Assembly (NCBI GenBank): GCA_964536415.1
Contig: CAZHXN010000002.1
Coordinates: 48,652-112,651, forward strand
Origin: Trichothermofontia sp964536415
GTDB taxonomy: Bacteria; Cyanobacteriota; Cyanobacteriia; B231
Reading direction: 5' to 3'
Length of the DNA stretch: 64,000 nt
This document shows positions 1 to 8,259 of this stretch, in pieces. A model generated the notes under the pieces. It was not told the DNA's origin and did not search any database. It saw only the letters and a list, made by a program, of their open reading frames with translations. A program made the position numbers and the translations under genes. Positions within the stretch are counted from its first letter, which is position 1. Each line of letters opens with the position of its first letter.

Positions 1-1074
1 ATACCGTCCCTCAAACTCATCACTGCCATCGGTGTTGGCATAGGTGAGCCGCAGTTCATCTCCCAATCCCAGCAGGTTGCCCTCGGTCACAGTGCCCCCA
101 CGCCGGAAGGTACCCACACTGGGGTTACGGCCATTGTCCGCTTGAAGATCGATATGAAAAGAATCGGCTTCCGTCACCTGCACTGCAATGATGCTAGTCC
201 CCGGTTGTACTCCCGTCGCCAGTTCGGCAGAAATGTTGGCAATCAGGAGATTGAGACGCAAGAGTTGCAAGGCTGCCAATAGCTGGTTGACATTCAGCGG
301 GGCCTGAGTTGCGATCGCCAACCGCCGCCGAATATATCCCGGCCTCAACCGCCGGTTCCCCGTGATATTAATCTGCTCAACCGAACCTTCCAGAATTTGG
401 ATAGTAACGGTCCCCCGATCCAGGGTTTGTGGGGGAATGAAGGCTCCAGATGTAATAAACTCCTGATCGATATAGTGTTGGGTGATGGCCGATCGCGCGC
501 CTAAGAGTTCAGAAAAACTAATTTCTCTACCCACAAATCCTTGCGTAATCTCAGCCAATTCCGCATCACTAAAGGCCGTATTGCCCTCAAATTCAAAGGC
601 ATTGACGACGATCGTCGCGGGAACATCCCCGTCAGGTTCTACCTCTGCCGGCGGTGTCGGCACAGCGGGCACGGGAGGGGCCGTAGGGGTGAGGAAATCT
701 TCTGGTCCTAATGGCGTCAGAGTGGGGGGATCTACCAGGCGTGGCGGGGTCCCAGGAATTGCAGTCGGTAGATTCTGGACGATGATTGGGTGAAGGGGTG
801 GCGCGATCGGGAATAAATTATCAAGGGAACCGGATACTAATTCGGCTGCTGAACCTGATCGGGGAGGCGCGATCGGGCTACTCACAATCGAAGCGGGGAT
901 TAAGGGTGAGGCAGGCTCCCCGTCAGGGAGTGCGATCGCAGGGCTACTCAACCAACTTCCAATGCCCACACCCACCAGCGTCAAGCCTGTTTTCCAAATC
1001 GGGTGGGAAGGGTCCCGGTTGCTACGATGTGTTCGCCACTCCACCAAAGCCTGTCGCCTCACCTGTCGAGCCAT
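1..1074 (-). CDS. TpsB/FhaC-type outer-membrane transporter (ShlB/FhaC/HecB family), N-terminal part
   Basis: The frame is open to the left window edge, so only the first 358 residues are present; it starts at ATG 1074-1072, with an in-frame TAA two codons upstream. Residues about 29-48 form a hydrophobic signal peptide ending near AIA. A long Pro/Thr-rich linker (about 55-155) follows, then a POTRA-type domain opening with NAFEFEGNTAFSDAEL (about 158-233), a ShlB-like region, and the first beta-barrel strands (GDELRLTYANTDGSDEFEG) at the cut. Proteins of this family sit in the outer membrane and secrete large TpsA exoproteins in two-partner secretion; some cyanobacterial relatives belong to the wider Omp85 superfamily and may have other cargo. 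No TpsA partner is visible here, but it could lie beyond the left edge. Family call is firm, substrate unknown. Confidence 0.88.
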   Translation of the reverse strand, partial: MARQVRRQALVEWRTHRSNRDPSHPIWKTGLTLVGVGIGSWLSSPAIALPDGEPASPLIPASIVSSPIAPPRSGSAAELVSGSLDNLFPIAPPLHPIIVQNLPTAIPGTPPRLVDPPTLTPLGPEDFLTPTAPPVPAVPTPPAEVEPDGDVPATIVVNAFEFEGNTAFSDAELAEITQGFVGREISFSELLGARSAITQHYIDQEFITSGAFIPPQTLDRGTVTIQILEGSVEQINITGNRRLRPGYIRRRLAIATQAPLNVNQLLAALQLLRLNLLIANISAELATGVQPGTSIIAVQVTEADSFHIDLQADNGRNPSVGTFRRGGTVTEGNLLGLGDELRLTYANTDGSDEFEGRY

Positions 1075-1256
1075 TGGTTATCTATCCCACCCTAATCACC
1101 GCTGATCCGTCCAATGTCGATCAGCATAAAGGTATCCCGCCCAATCTCCAACTGCTCCCAGTAGGTGATCGTCCTTGCCATCGGTAATCACGGTCTATTT
1201 CCCGAAGGGGATGTTAGATGTGGGCCAATCCAACTGAAGGCTTTCTCTTCTCGCAT

Positions 1257-2165
1257 CTACCCCCCCTGGGAGTCGAGCCAATTCACTAAATCCGCCAACT
1301 CGGTAAACTCTAACAACGCATCGCCCAATGTTTCTAGCTTCGCCAGCGATAACGCTTGCACTTGTGCGGTCAGGGCTGGGGGCAAGTCCCCAACGCGGCG
1401 GGTGAGCAGTCTTAGGATCAGCGATCGGCCCTCTTCCTGCCTACCTTCCTGTCTGCCTTCCTGTCTGCCTACTTCCTTGCCCTGCTGCCATCCCTGGCGT
1501 TCCCCTTCGCGCAGAATTTCTTGGTACCAGGGTGATTCCCGGAGGATTGCCATATCCCACCTCATGATTTGCCGGACAACATCACTATCCAACACAAAAC
1601 TAGCAAAAAATGCCAGTAAGGCTTCCAACTCTACCAACTGCTCATTTTGACGCAGCAAAGCCAACGCCCGCTCGACCGTCGCCACCTCGCTACCCTGCTT
1701 CAGGATCGGGACAAAGGGCAAGAGTACAGCTAGGGATTGCTGAAAGACCACCGCTGCCTCCACTTCCCAGAGGTTGATCACTCAGTAGTCCTGGCAGCTG
1801 TACAGCCCCATAAAGGTTGACTCATCGCGATCGCAAATCGTGACCGAGGCGGCAGGTGGCAAAATGTTGACCAGGACGGGATAGATCGGCAAGTCATACT
1901 TTTCCGCAGCAAGGGTGGCATAGGCGTGCATCCGCTTGGGGAGTCGGGTGTTATAGCGTAACTGCAACTCATTGAGGATTAAAAATTCACCCTGGGTCGG
2001 GCTATACGCCTTGACGAGGACATCATTTTCCCGGCCCACCCATTGAAACTCAGACCCCAAAATTTCCTGGGCAACCACATCTGCCTGTTGCGTCACCCAC
2101 TGTACCCAGGCCGTTGGGGCTAACCCGATGAGGCGCTTTCCACCAATATCTGCTGTCTTCGCCAC
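1257..2165 (-). pseudogene. Rpn/PD-(D/E)XK family nuclease gene split by an in-frame TGA
   Basis: Two consecutive reading frames lie in the same phase. The first (2165-1782, 127 codons) carries the nuclease-like N-terminus with REND, LILNELQLRY and an alternating Asp/Glu/Gln pattern typical of PD-(D/E)XK folds. The second (1781-1257) begins with GTG directly after the TGA at 1784-1782 and carries the C-terminal part with a charged repeat (GRQEGRQEGRQE) and a DUF4351-like end (LILRLLTRRVGDLP...LADLVNWL). Intact relatives read through this point with a sequence like QDFRVINLWEV; here it reads QDY-stop-VINLWEV, so one CGA to TGA change (Arg to stop) explains the break. The family is common in cyanobacteria in many degraded copies. 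Either a recent nonsense pseudogene or, less likely, two translated pieces. Confidence 0.82.
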
Positions 2166-2273
2166 AGTCCTTAAAACCTTTGCCAGAGCTTAACCTGCTA
2201 CTAAAGGGATGATTACCCATTGCGACAAGCAAACTTCTAGAATAGCGGCAAAGCATTGTATTGGGGATTACCT

Positions 2274-2921
2274 ATGCCGCCCACCGCGATTTCTGAGGCC
2301 CTAGCCCCGCAGGACCTCCGGCAATTACTGGAGGAATACTACCAGGAGCGGACCCTGATTCCCTACCAGGCAGGCCAGAATATTAGCCTACAACCGGATG
2401 AGATCTGGATTGTCGGGCGGGGGGTGGTGGTGCTGAGTACCCTATACCAATCAGGGGACGAGGCCCTGTTGGGGCTAGCGGGTCCGGCTATGCCTTTTGG
2501 GTTACCCTTGACGGCGATCGCTCCCTATCAAGCGACGGCCCTCTCGGATGTGGATGTCATGCGCCTGACAATGGTCGAAATTGAATCCTCCCCCCTGTTG
2601 CAGCATGAAATTGATCGTCAGCTAGCGCGACGGTTACGCCAAACTGAAGCCCTCCTGGCCCTGAGTGGTTACCGCCGAGTCGAAGAACGTCTGCGGCAAC
2701 TCCTCCTCCTCCTGGCGCAAGAAATGGGCCAACCAACCCCCGACGGCATCCGGCTCACCGTGCGACTCACCCATCAGCACCTCGCCAACGCGATCGGAAC
2801 CACACGGGTGACGGTCACACGCTTAATCGGGCAACTGCGGCGGGAAAAATGGTTGGCGATCGATGCTTCACGCCACCTCACCCTGCGCTATCCCACGCAG
2901 CTAGAGTTTGCCACTCTCTAG
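2274..2921 (+). CDS. Crp/Fnr family transcriptional regulator
   Basis: A 215-residue protein with an N-terminal cyclic-nucleotide-binding-like beta roll (about 10-110), a dimerisation helix (about 112-150) and a C-terminal winged helix (about 165-205) with the recognition segment TRVTVTRLIGQLRREKWL. The longer frame opens with TTG at 2256; ATG at 2274 is the more natural start. The beta-roll lacks a clear cAMP-binding RxS phosphate cassette, so the ligand, if any, cannot be told. It resembles the small cyanobacterial Crp/Fnr group rather than NtcA. It stands alone, divergent from the broken nuclease gene and about 80 bp before tyrS. Targets unknown. Confidence 0.85.
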   Translation: MPPTAISEALAPQDLRQLLEEYYQERTLIPYQAGQNISLQPDEIWIVGRGVVVLSTLYQSGDEALLGLAGPAMPFGLPLTAIAPYQATALSDVDVMRLTMVEIESSPLLQHEIDRQLARRLRQTEALLALSGYRRVEERLRQLLLLLAQEMGQPTPDGIRLTVRLTHQHLANAIGTTRVTVTRLIGQLRREKWLAIDASRHLTLRYPTQLEFATL

Positions 2922-3000
2922 ACTCAAATGCAGGAGTGGATTGCAGTATTGCAGTATCGTATTGAAGTTGGATTACTGCTAAGCCGCTGCTAACTGCCCC

Positions 3001-4230
3001 ATGACCGCTGAACTTACATCGCCGACCCCCAAGCCTGACTGGCTTTATCGGGGCATTTGTGAGATTTTCCCCGATAACCCTGCTGCTCAGGATGTTAACG
3101 AAAGTCTAGTTTACCGCCTACAACAGAGCGATCGCCCGCTGCGGGTAAAGTTGGGCATCGATCCCACAGGGACAGATATCCACCTCGGACATGGCATTGT
3201 TTTCCGGAAGCTGCGAGCCTTCCAGGATGCGGGCCATACGGCAGTGTTGATCATTGGCGATTTCACCGCCCGGATTGGGGACCCTACCGGCAAATCCGAA
3301 GTCCGGCGACAGTTAACGGCGGCAGAAGTGGCAGCGAATGCGGAAACCTATCTCAAGCAACTGCGGCCCCTTTTAGATTTCGACACCCCTGGCCGGTTGG
3401 AAATTCGCTACAACTCGGAATGGTTGGCGGCACTCGATCTGTCCAAGATTCTGGAATTGTTAGGAACGATGACCGTGGGCCAAATGTTAGCTAAAGAGGG
3501 GTTCGCTGAACGCTACAAGCAGGGGAATCCAGTCTATTTGCATGAGTTTCTCTATCCCTTGATGCAAGGGTATGATTCTGTTGCTGTGCAGGCAGATGTG
3601 GAATTAGGCGGTACGGACCAGAAGTTCAACCTGGCGGTAGGTCGGGATTTACAGCGCCATTTTGGGCAGCGGCCCCAGTTTGGCTTGCTGATGCCGATTT
3701 TGCTGGGAACCGATGGGGTACAGAAAATGTCCAAATCCTTGGGTAACTATGTGGGGTTGGCGGAAGATGCTCTGAGGATGTATTCCAAGCTGGAAAAAAC
3801 GCCGGATAGTATTATTCAGGCCTATTTTGAGCTACTGACGAATTTACCGCTGGATGCGTTGCCGGAGAATCCCCGCGATCGCCAGAAATTACTCGCACTC
3901 ACGGTTGTCAGCCAGTTTCACGGGGAGGAAGCCGCCCGTCAGGCTCAGCAAGCGGCCCAAGCACTGGTTATGGGGGGCCAAGCTGATGCTGATGCGGTGC
4001 CAGAGTTTTCCCTTGCGGAGATTCAGTTTCCTGCCAAGCTGTTCTATATCCTCAGTGCCAGCGGCTTGTGTAGCAGTAGTGGGGAGGCCCGTCGCCAGAT
4101 TCAGGGCGGGGCTGTGCGTTTAGCGGGCGATCGCGTGGAAAGTGTGGATTTAACGATCTCAACGCCGGACGATCTGGCGGGCAAAGTGCTACAAGTGGGC
4201 AAGAAGAAATTCATTCGCCTGGTTAGTTAA
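3001..4230 (+). CDS. tyrS: Tyrosyl-tRNA synthetase
   Basis: A 409-residue class I aminoacyl-tRNA synthetase that charges tRNA-Tyr in the cytoplasm. The HIGH-type signature is HLGH at residues 61-64 within GIDPTGTDIHLGHG; the KMSKS loop is at residues 242-246 (KMSKSLGNY). The tyrosine-binding pocket region (LMQGYDSVAVQADVELGGTDQ) precedes it. Residues about 340-405 form the S4-like RNA-binding domain (SSGEARRQIQGGAVRL). Length and order fit the bacterial TyrRS form closer to TyrZ than to E. coli TyrS. Start is ATG 3001. Complete, with nothing unusual; pyrF follows about 140 bp downstream on the same strand. Confidence 0.97.
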   Translation: MTAELTSPTPKPDWLYRGICEIFPDNPAAQDVNESLVYRLQQSDRPLRVKLGIDPTGTDIHLGHGIVFRKLRAFQDAGHTAVLIIGDFTARIGDPTGKSEVRRQLTAAEVAANAETYLKQLRPLLDFDTPGRLEIRYNSEWLAALDLSKILELLGTMTVGQMLAKEGFAERYKQGNPVYLHEFLYPLMQGYDSVAVQADVELGGTDQKFNLAVGRDLQRHFGQRPQFGLLMPILLGTDGVQKMSKSLGNYVGLAEDALRMYSKLEKTPDSIIQAYFELLTNLPLDALPENPRDRQKLLALTVVSQFHGEEAARQAQQAAQALVMGGQADADAVPEFSLAEIQFPAKLFYILSASGLCSSSGEARRQIQGGAVRLAGDRVESVDLTISTPDDLAGKVLQVGKKKFIRLVS

Positions 4231-4368
4231 GTGCATATTTAGGGGCATATTACATGCGTCAATCTTGTGGGATAGCCGTTTGAGTCTATGGAGAACTCGG
4301 CTGTCCCGGTGGCAGGCAGGATGCCTACCCCACAAATCGCTTCTTATCCTCAGTGGGGAACTGACCCT

Positions 4369-5100
4369 ATGACCGCTATAACCGCTATAACTGATCGCCT
4401 CATTGTGCCCCTCGATGTTCCCAGCCTGCCAGCCGCGATCGCGTGGGTAGACCGCTTACCCCAGGTCAGCTTCTGGAAAGTCGGCCTGGAATTATTTGTC
4501 AGCGCCGGACCTGCCATTTTGACCGAACTCAAGCAGCGCCAGAAACATATTTTTTTAGACCTGAAATTCCACGATATCCCCAATACCGTGGCAGGAGCCT
4601 GTCGCTCAGTGGCAACCTATGGCGTTGATCTGGTTACCCTCCATGCCGCAGCAGGCCCCGCAGCCCTCAAAGCCGCCCAAACCGCAGTCAGCGAAGCTGC
4701 CACTGCCGCTGGCCAATCCCCCCCCCAATTGTTAGCCATTACCGTGTTGACGAGTCTCACGGCGCGATCGCTCGCCCTGGATCTGAAAATTCCTATAGAA
4801 TTACCGGAATACGCCCTGCATATGGCCCGCATGGCTCAGGAACAGGGAATTCCCGGTGCCGTCTGCTCACCCCAGGAGGTGGCCCAATTGCGTCAGATCT
4901 GCGGTCCTGATTTTCGGCTGGTGTGTCCCGGTGTGCGTCCGGAATGGGCGGCCAAGGGGGATCAACAGCGGACCCTGACCCCTGCAATGGCCGTCAAAGC
5001 GGGGGCTGACTACCTGGTCATTGGTCGTCCGATCACGCAAGCCCCTGACCCAGCGGGTGCCTTTCAACGCATCTGTGATGAGCTGGCAACAGTGGTTTAA
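4369..5100 (+). CDS. pyrF: Orotidine 5'-phosphate decarboxylase
   Basis: Catalyses the last step of UMP synthesis, decarboxylating OMP. The diagnostic catalytic segment DLKFHDIPNT lies at about residues 64-73, with the N-terminal RLIVPLDVPS strand and the C-terminal phosphate-binding VCPGVRP and GADYLVIGRPIT motifs. I place the start at ATG 4369 (MTAITAITDRLIVPLD). An in-frame ATG at 4288 would add 27 residues that do not resemble the family and would overlap a spacer. The product is 243 residues, normal for the PyrF group 1 type. It ends 24 bp before the next gene, which may be cotranscribed. Confidence 0.96.
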   Translation: MTAITAITDRLIVPLDVPSLPAAIAWVDRLPQVSFWKVGLELFVSAGPAILTELKQRQKHIFLDLKFHDIPNTVAGACRSVATYGVDLVTLHAAAGPAALKAAQTAVSEAATAAGQSPPQLLAITVLTSLTARSLALDLKIPIELPEYALHMARMAQEQGIPGAVCSPQEVAQLRQICGPDFRLVCPGVRPEWAAKGDQQRTLTPAMAVKAGADYLVIGRPITQAPDPAGAFQRICDELATVV

Positions 5101-5124
5101 ATTCAGCCGTGGTTTCAATCAACG

Positions 5125-5724
5125 ATGGGTCAATGCTCCTGGTATCGTCCTCACCTATACGCATGGCTCCTGCTGTTGGGAGGCCCAGGGGTTGGGATGT
5201 GGGGAGTTACCCCGGCAGCGATCGCCCTCCACCCAGCCCCAGTGCTCCCATCCCGCGCCGTATCCGCCACCTGTCCACTGGATTTGGCAACCCTGGCCGA
5301 GCGTCTGGCCCAAGATCTCCCCGCCTATGCCAACCGGGTGAGCCAGCGTTCACGTCTAGTCCCAGACATTCAACCCAGCACGATGCTCATTGCCAGCCGC
5401 CCGGAACTGGAGCCGCTGCCTCTGGGGGGAGTTCACGGTGGCTCGACCCTCTCGCCCCCACCGGCGAGTAACCCTATCCAACAAATCTTCCTGACTACCC
5501 TGAGCCGTCGCTCGACCCTCGGTAAAGTCATCACCCTCCAGCAATTTCACTGGCTCCTGCTCAGCCGTAATGACCAGGGCTGGTGGCTAGTCATGAGCTT
5601 TAGCCGGACCGGTGGGCATCCCCTCACGCAGTCACCGACACCGCCCCAGGACAGCAGTCAGGGGGTCGTGGCCGTGGCAGTGCGCCTGTGGTTGCGCGAT
5701 TGTCGGGCCGGGGCGCTGCGCTAA
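5125..5724 (+). CDS. Secreted or membrane-anchored protein of unknown function
   Basis: A 199-residue protein I cannot assign. Residues about 10-34 are hydrophobic (LYAWLLLLGGPGVGMWGV) followed by an AxA-like site, so export to the periplasm is likely. The rest contains LATLAERLAQDLPAYANRVSQ, a Pro/Ser-rich middle and a Trp-rich stretch near the C-terminus (QGWWLVMSFSR, VRLWLRDC). This layout matches conserved cyanobacterial hypothetical proteins located after pyrF. It starts 24 bp after the pyrF stop on the same strand, so read-through transcription is likely. No catalytic motif is visible. Confidence 0.7.
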   Translation: MGQCSWYRPHLYAWLLLLGGPGVGMWGVTPAAIALHPAPVLPSRAVSATCPLDLATLAERLAQDLPAYANRVSQRSRLVPDIQPSTMLIASRPELEPLPLGGVHGGSTLSPPPASNPIQQIFLTTLSRRSTLGKVITLQQFHWLLLSRNDQGWWLVMSFSRTGGHPLTQSPTPPQDSSQGVVAVAVRLWLRDCRAGALR

Positions 5725-5752
5725 TTAACTTCGCTAATTAATGGGGGTGTGC

Positions 5753-5758
5753 TACACT
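5753..5758 (+). promoter_or_regulatory. Possible extended -10 promoter element
   Basis: TACACT preceded by TG at 5750-5751 gives the extended -10 form TGnTACACT; the -35 position at 5730-5735 (TTCGCT) is poor. If real, transcription would start near 5765, upstream of the mini-ORF and structured RNA region. Inferred from sequence pattern only. Confidence 0.35.
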
Positions 5759-5764
5759 CGGAAC

Positions 5765-6066
5765 TAATCCACGCTTGAGATACCAAGCCGCCAAGGCGAA
5801 AAGGAGGTGATGCCCATGCAAGATAGTAGTAAACACATGGGTCATCAGGTTAGCGTAGTCCGGCTGTGCGCCGGGGCTGTTCTCTAAGTTCGGTGCCATT
5901 TCTCAGAAGTCTCAGACTTTTTGGAAGGCGGAACTTCTAGTTCCTCCCGGCAGCCTGGTACTAACCTGAAGACCCGCTACACCGCTCTTGTCCTGTGAAG
6001 ATTCCCTAGGAGTTTTTACGCCCGACAAGAGCGGATAGTCTTTTAAAGGGCTTTGTCTGTTTTTTA
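5765..6066 (+). ncRNA. Candidate structured RNA of unknown class with a terminator-like end
   Basis: This stretch between the pyrF-linked gene and the DUF1499 gene contains several local inverted repeats. The largest is a perfect 11-bp stem (CCGCTCTTGTC at 5982-5992 pairing with GACAAGAGCGG at 6024-6034) closing a 31-nt loop. Smaller ones are AAGTCT-C-AGACTT near 5908-5920 and GGAAC-TTCTA-GTTCC near 5931-5945. It ends with AAAGGGCTTT followed by GTCTG and a run of T (6060-6065), which resembles a weak intrinsic terminator. A mini-ORF with a near-perfect Shine-Dalgarno sequence lies in its 5' half. I tried tmRNA, 6S, SRP, RNase P and glnA-type motifs and recognise none. The boundaries are estimates. 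Confidence 0.4.
5816..5887 (+). CDS. Mini-ORF of 23 codons with a very strong ribosome binding site
   Basis: ATG 5816 is preceded by AAGGAGGTGATGCCC, which matches the anti-Shine-Dalgarno sequence better than any other start in the window. The peptide is MQDSSKHMGHQVSVVRLCAG followed by AVL and TAA at 5885-5887. It has no membrane segment. The +1 frame is open from just after a TAG at 5856-5858 through 29 further codons from 5880 to TGA at 5967-5969, so a +1 shift near CTC-TAA would give a protein of about 52 residues. That is a speculation from open-frame length only. It could be a leader peptide, a small protein, or a dual-function RNA. Confidence 0.4.
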   Translation: MQDSSKHMGHQVSVVRLCAGAVL

Positions 6067-6161
6067 TAAAAATTGCATCTCTACCCCTGAAGGAAGAGTA
6101 GTGCGGGTGGCAGATATCATTGAAACGGTGGCTCGAACCCGGAAATCGACGATCGCCTTGT

Positions 6162-6200
6162 CTTAGATTGTCTTAGATTGTCTTAAATGAATCTTAAATG
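6162..6200 (+). promoter_or_regulatory. Array of four CTTA(G/A)A repeats at helical spacing, upstream of DUF1499
   Basis: CTTAGATT occurs at 6162-6169 and 6172-6179, and CTTAAATG at 6182-6189 and 6193-6200, so the repeats start 10, 10 and 11 bp apart. The array ends 20 bp before the ATG at 6221. Spacing and the TTA core recall Pho-box arrays of cyanobacteria, but the match to CTTAACCT is partial. It could be an operator for another regulator or a simple tandem duplication. Confidence 0.4.
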
Positions 6201-6220
6201 AAACAGCGAGGACAGTGGGC

Positions 6221-6784
6221 ATGAATCTTCTCATGGCATTCGCTACGTTAGTGTTCTGGTGGCACAGTTGGGGATTGGCCCCGCTCTCTGGCCAACCCTG
6301 GGCCGATCGCCCGATTGCCCACCCCGCATTGGGAGCCATGACGATCCGTATCCCCACCAGTGGCGCGATCGTGGGCAGTGTGCTGTCATTCCCCGGAACG
6401 CCCCCGACTAACCTAGGCGTTAAGGCGGGTAAACTGGCCCCTTGTCCCAGTTCGCCTAACTGTGTGTCTAGCCAAAGCCGGGATGCCCAACACCGGATCG
6501 ATCCCCTGACCTATACCGGCGAGGGCAAAACCGCCTTTGCCAATCTCCAGCAGGTAGTGGCTAAGCAGGAACGCACCCGCATCCTTGAGGCAACTGACAC
6601 CTATCTGTATGCCGAATTTTCAACCCCGCTCCTGGGTTTTGTAGATGATGTTGAGTTCTGGCTGGATGAAGCCAACGGTTTGATCCAGGTGCGATCGGCG
6701 TCCCGACTAGGGGAGTCGGATCTGGGGGTGAACCGTAAGCGGATTGAAACGATTCGTCAGCAGTGGCAACAACAGCAAGCTTGA
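6221..6784 (+). CDS. DUF1499 domain protein
   Basis: A 187-residue protein. The N-terminus (MNLLMAFATLVFWWHSWGLAPLS) is a signal peptide or membrane anchor. From about residue 70 it matches DUF1499: LAPCPSSPNCVSSQS, then IDPLTYTGEG, YLYAEFSTPLLGFVDDVEFW, and the C-terminal signature VRSASRLGESDLGVNRKRI. The family is widespread in cyanobacteria and plastid-containing organisms with no established function. GTG at 6215 could add two residues; ATG 6221 is preferred. A repeat array sits just upstream and may regulate it. Confidence 0.9.
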   Translation: MNLLMAFATLVFWWHSWGLAPLSGQPWADRPIAHPALGAMTIRIPTSGAIVGSVLSFPGTPPTNLGVKAGKLAPCPSSPNCVSSQSRDAQHRIDPLTYTGEGKTAFANLQQVVAKQERTRILEATDTYLYAEFSTPLLGFVDDVEFWLDEANGLIQVRSASRLGESDLGVNRKRIETIRQQWQQQQA

Positions 6785-6923
6785 CGAGAACGGGATGCGC
6801 ACCAGCGGTTAACTCGCATCCTAAAACCTCCACTCGACAGCTGCCGGTGGGGTGAACTGGCCGAAGCGGTGTAAACTCGCCCCATCATCGTGAATCTGCC
6901 CAACCCCGATCGGTCTATTCCCT

Positions 6924-7514
6924 ATGTCTGCCTTAAGTGCAAAGGTTGAAGCTATTCTTTACCTGAAAGGACAGGCCCTCTCCATTGCCCAGATCGCTGA
7001 GTATGCCCACTGCGATCGCGCAGCGGTTGAAGAAGCCCTGCTAGAACTGATGGACGACTACAACCACCGGGATAGTGCGCTGGAGGTGATTGAAACGGTG
7101 GAGGGCTACAGCCTGCAATTGCGCACGGCCTTCCAGGGGTTAGTCGAACAACTGATTCCACTCGATTTAGGGGTAGGTACCCTGCGGACCCTAGCAGCGA
7201 TCGCCCTTAAGGGATCGATTTTGCAAACGGAATTAGTAGAATTGCGAGGATCGGGAGCCTACCAGCATGTCCAAGAGTTGATCGAGAAAGGATTTGTGCG
7301 CAAACGTCGGGTCGCGGATAGCCGGTCCGTGCGGTTGTTACTGACTGATAAGTTTTTTCGATATTTCCAAACCGAATCGTTGCCCCAAATTCCAGCCCTC
7401 AGCCCGCCGCCGGCTGCGGTTACTCAGAGTCCTGCGAATCAAGTACCAGAGACAACCCCAATCACGGACCCTCAAGCCCATCCCAGCGTCGATGCCGCTG
7501 CCTCATCTCCGTAA
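6924..7514 (+). CDS. scpB: Segregation and condensation protein B
   Basis: A 196-residue ScpB. It forms the SMC-ScpA-ScpB complex that condenses and segregates the chromosome. Two winged-helix domains are recognisable: residues about 1-75 (VEAILYLKGQALSIAQIAEYA) and about 80-155, with TLAAIALKGSILQTELVELRGSGAYQHVQELIEKGFV and RLLLTDKFFRYF. The last 35 residues are a Pro/Ser/Thr-rich tail with no clear structure. Start ATG 6924. SMC and ScpA are not in the window. Confidence 0.94.
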   Translation: MSALSAKVEAILYLKGQALSIAQIAEYAHCDRAAVEEALLELMDDYNHRDSALEVIETVEGYSLQLRTAFQGLVEQLIPLDLGVGTLRTLAAIALKGSILQTELVELRGSGAYQHVQELIEKGFVRKRRVADSRSVRLLLTDKFFRYFQTESLPQIPALSPPPAAVTQSPANQVPETTPITDPQAHPSVDAAASSP

Positions 7515-7657
7515 ACTTACTGGATTAGGCAGCTGTCTGTTACCCCCTGCATCGTTAATGGACCGGAGTTAAAGGGAGAATTCACGCAAATTTGGGGAGG
7601 TGAAAGTTAACAGGAGCGTTTAGATTAGTAAATAACCAATCTCGATCTTAAGCACTC

Positions 7658-8050
7658 ATGGTATTTGACCCTGACTTTCTGAATACGGACGTGGAAGACA
7701 ACCAGACCAATCTGTTGTTGCAATATCTCCAACACCAACCGCCGGAGGTCTTGGCACGGGTTGTGAAGTCAGTTAGCCCTGAAATCAAGGAAATTATTTC
7801 CCAGAATGTGCAGGGAATGGTCGGGATGCTGCCATCGGAAGGGTTTAATGTGCAAATTACCACCGATCGCGAGAACCTCGCCGGTTTGCTGGCCTCGGCC
7901 ATGATGACAGGCTACTTCCTGCGCCAGATGGAGCAACGCATGGAACTCGATGTCCACATTACGGGTGACACCGCCTTTGCTGCCCCTTGGGATCGGTTCG
8001 TGTCTAATCCTCTCGGCTGCCCCCCTCGCGACTACGACCCACAGGATTAG
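7658..8050 (+). CDS. DUF760 family protein
   Basis: A 130-residue protein of the DUF760 family, restricted mainly to cyanobacteria and chloroplasts. Seen: QTNLLLQYLQHQPPEVLARVVKSVSPEIKEIISQNVQGMVGMLP (residues about 15-60) and the second conserved block TTDRENLAGLLASAMMTGYFLRQMEQRMEL. Mostly helical and soluble. The C-terminal 30 residues look disordered. Plant relatives have been linked to protein turnover, but no function is set for the bacterial members. Start ATG 7658. Confidence 0.9.
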   Translation: MVFDPDFLNTDVEDNQTNLLLQYLQHQPPEVLARVVKSVSPEIKEIISQNVQGMVGMLPSEGFNVQITTDRENLAGLLASAMMTGYFLRQMEQRMELDVHITGDTAFAAPWDRFVSNPLGCPPRDYDPQD

Positions 8051-8259
8051 GGACTGACCTCGCTCAAGTGTACCGTTTGTACCTTGTCAGGTTGGGCCAA
8101 ACCCCATGCGACCCAACACTCCCGACGAAAAAGGGCCAAGAAAGGTGACCCCACACCCTGAAAAAATGTTGGGCTTTGCCACTACGAATGCCCCCCGCAA
8201 CACTTGGGTCTCGCCCACTCGCTGCCTACCCACGATCGCCTGATGATCACGATCACCCG

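Noticed and set aside
6101..6166. Short GTG-initiated frame and a tRNA-like CGAACCC string after the structured RNA
   Set aside because: The tRNA fold does not close and the 21-codon frame has no ribosome site or relatives I can name.
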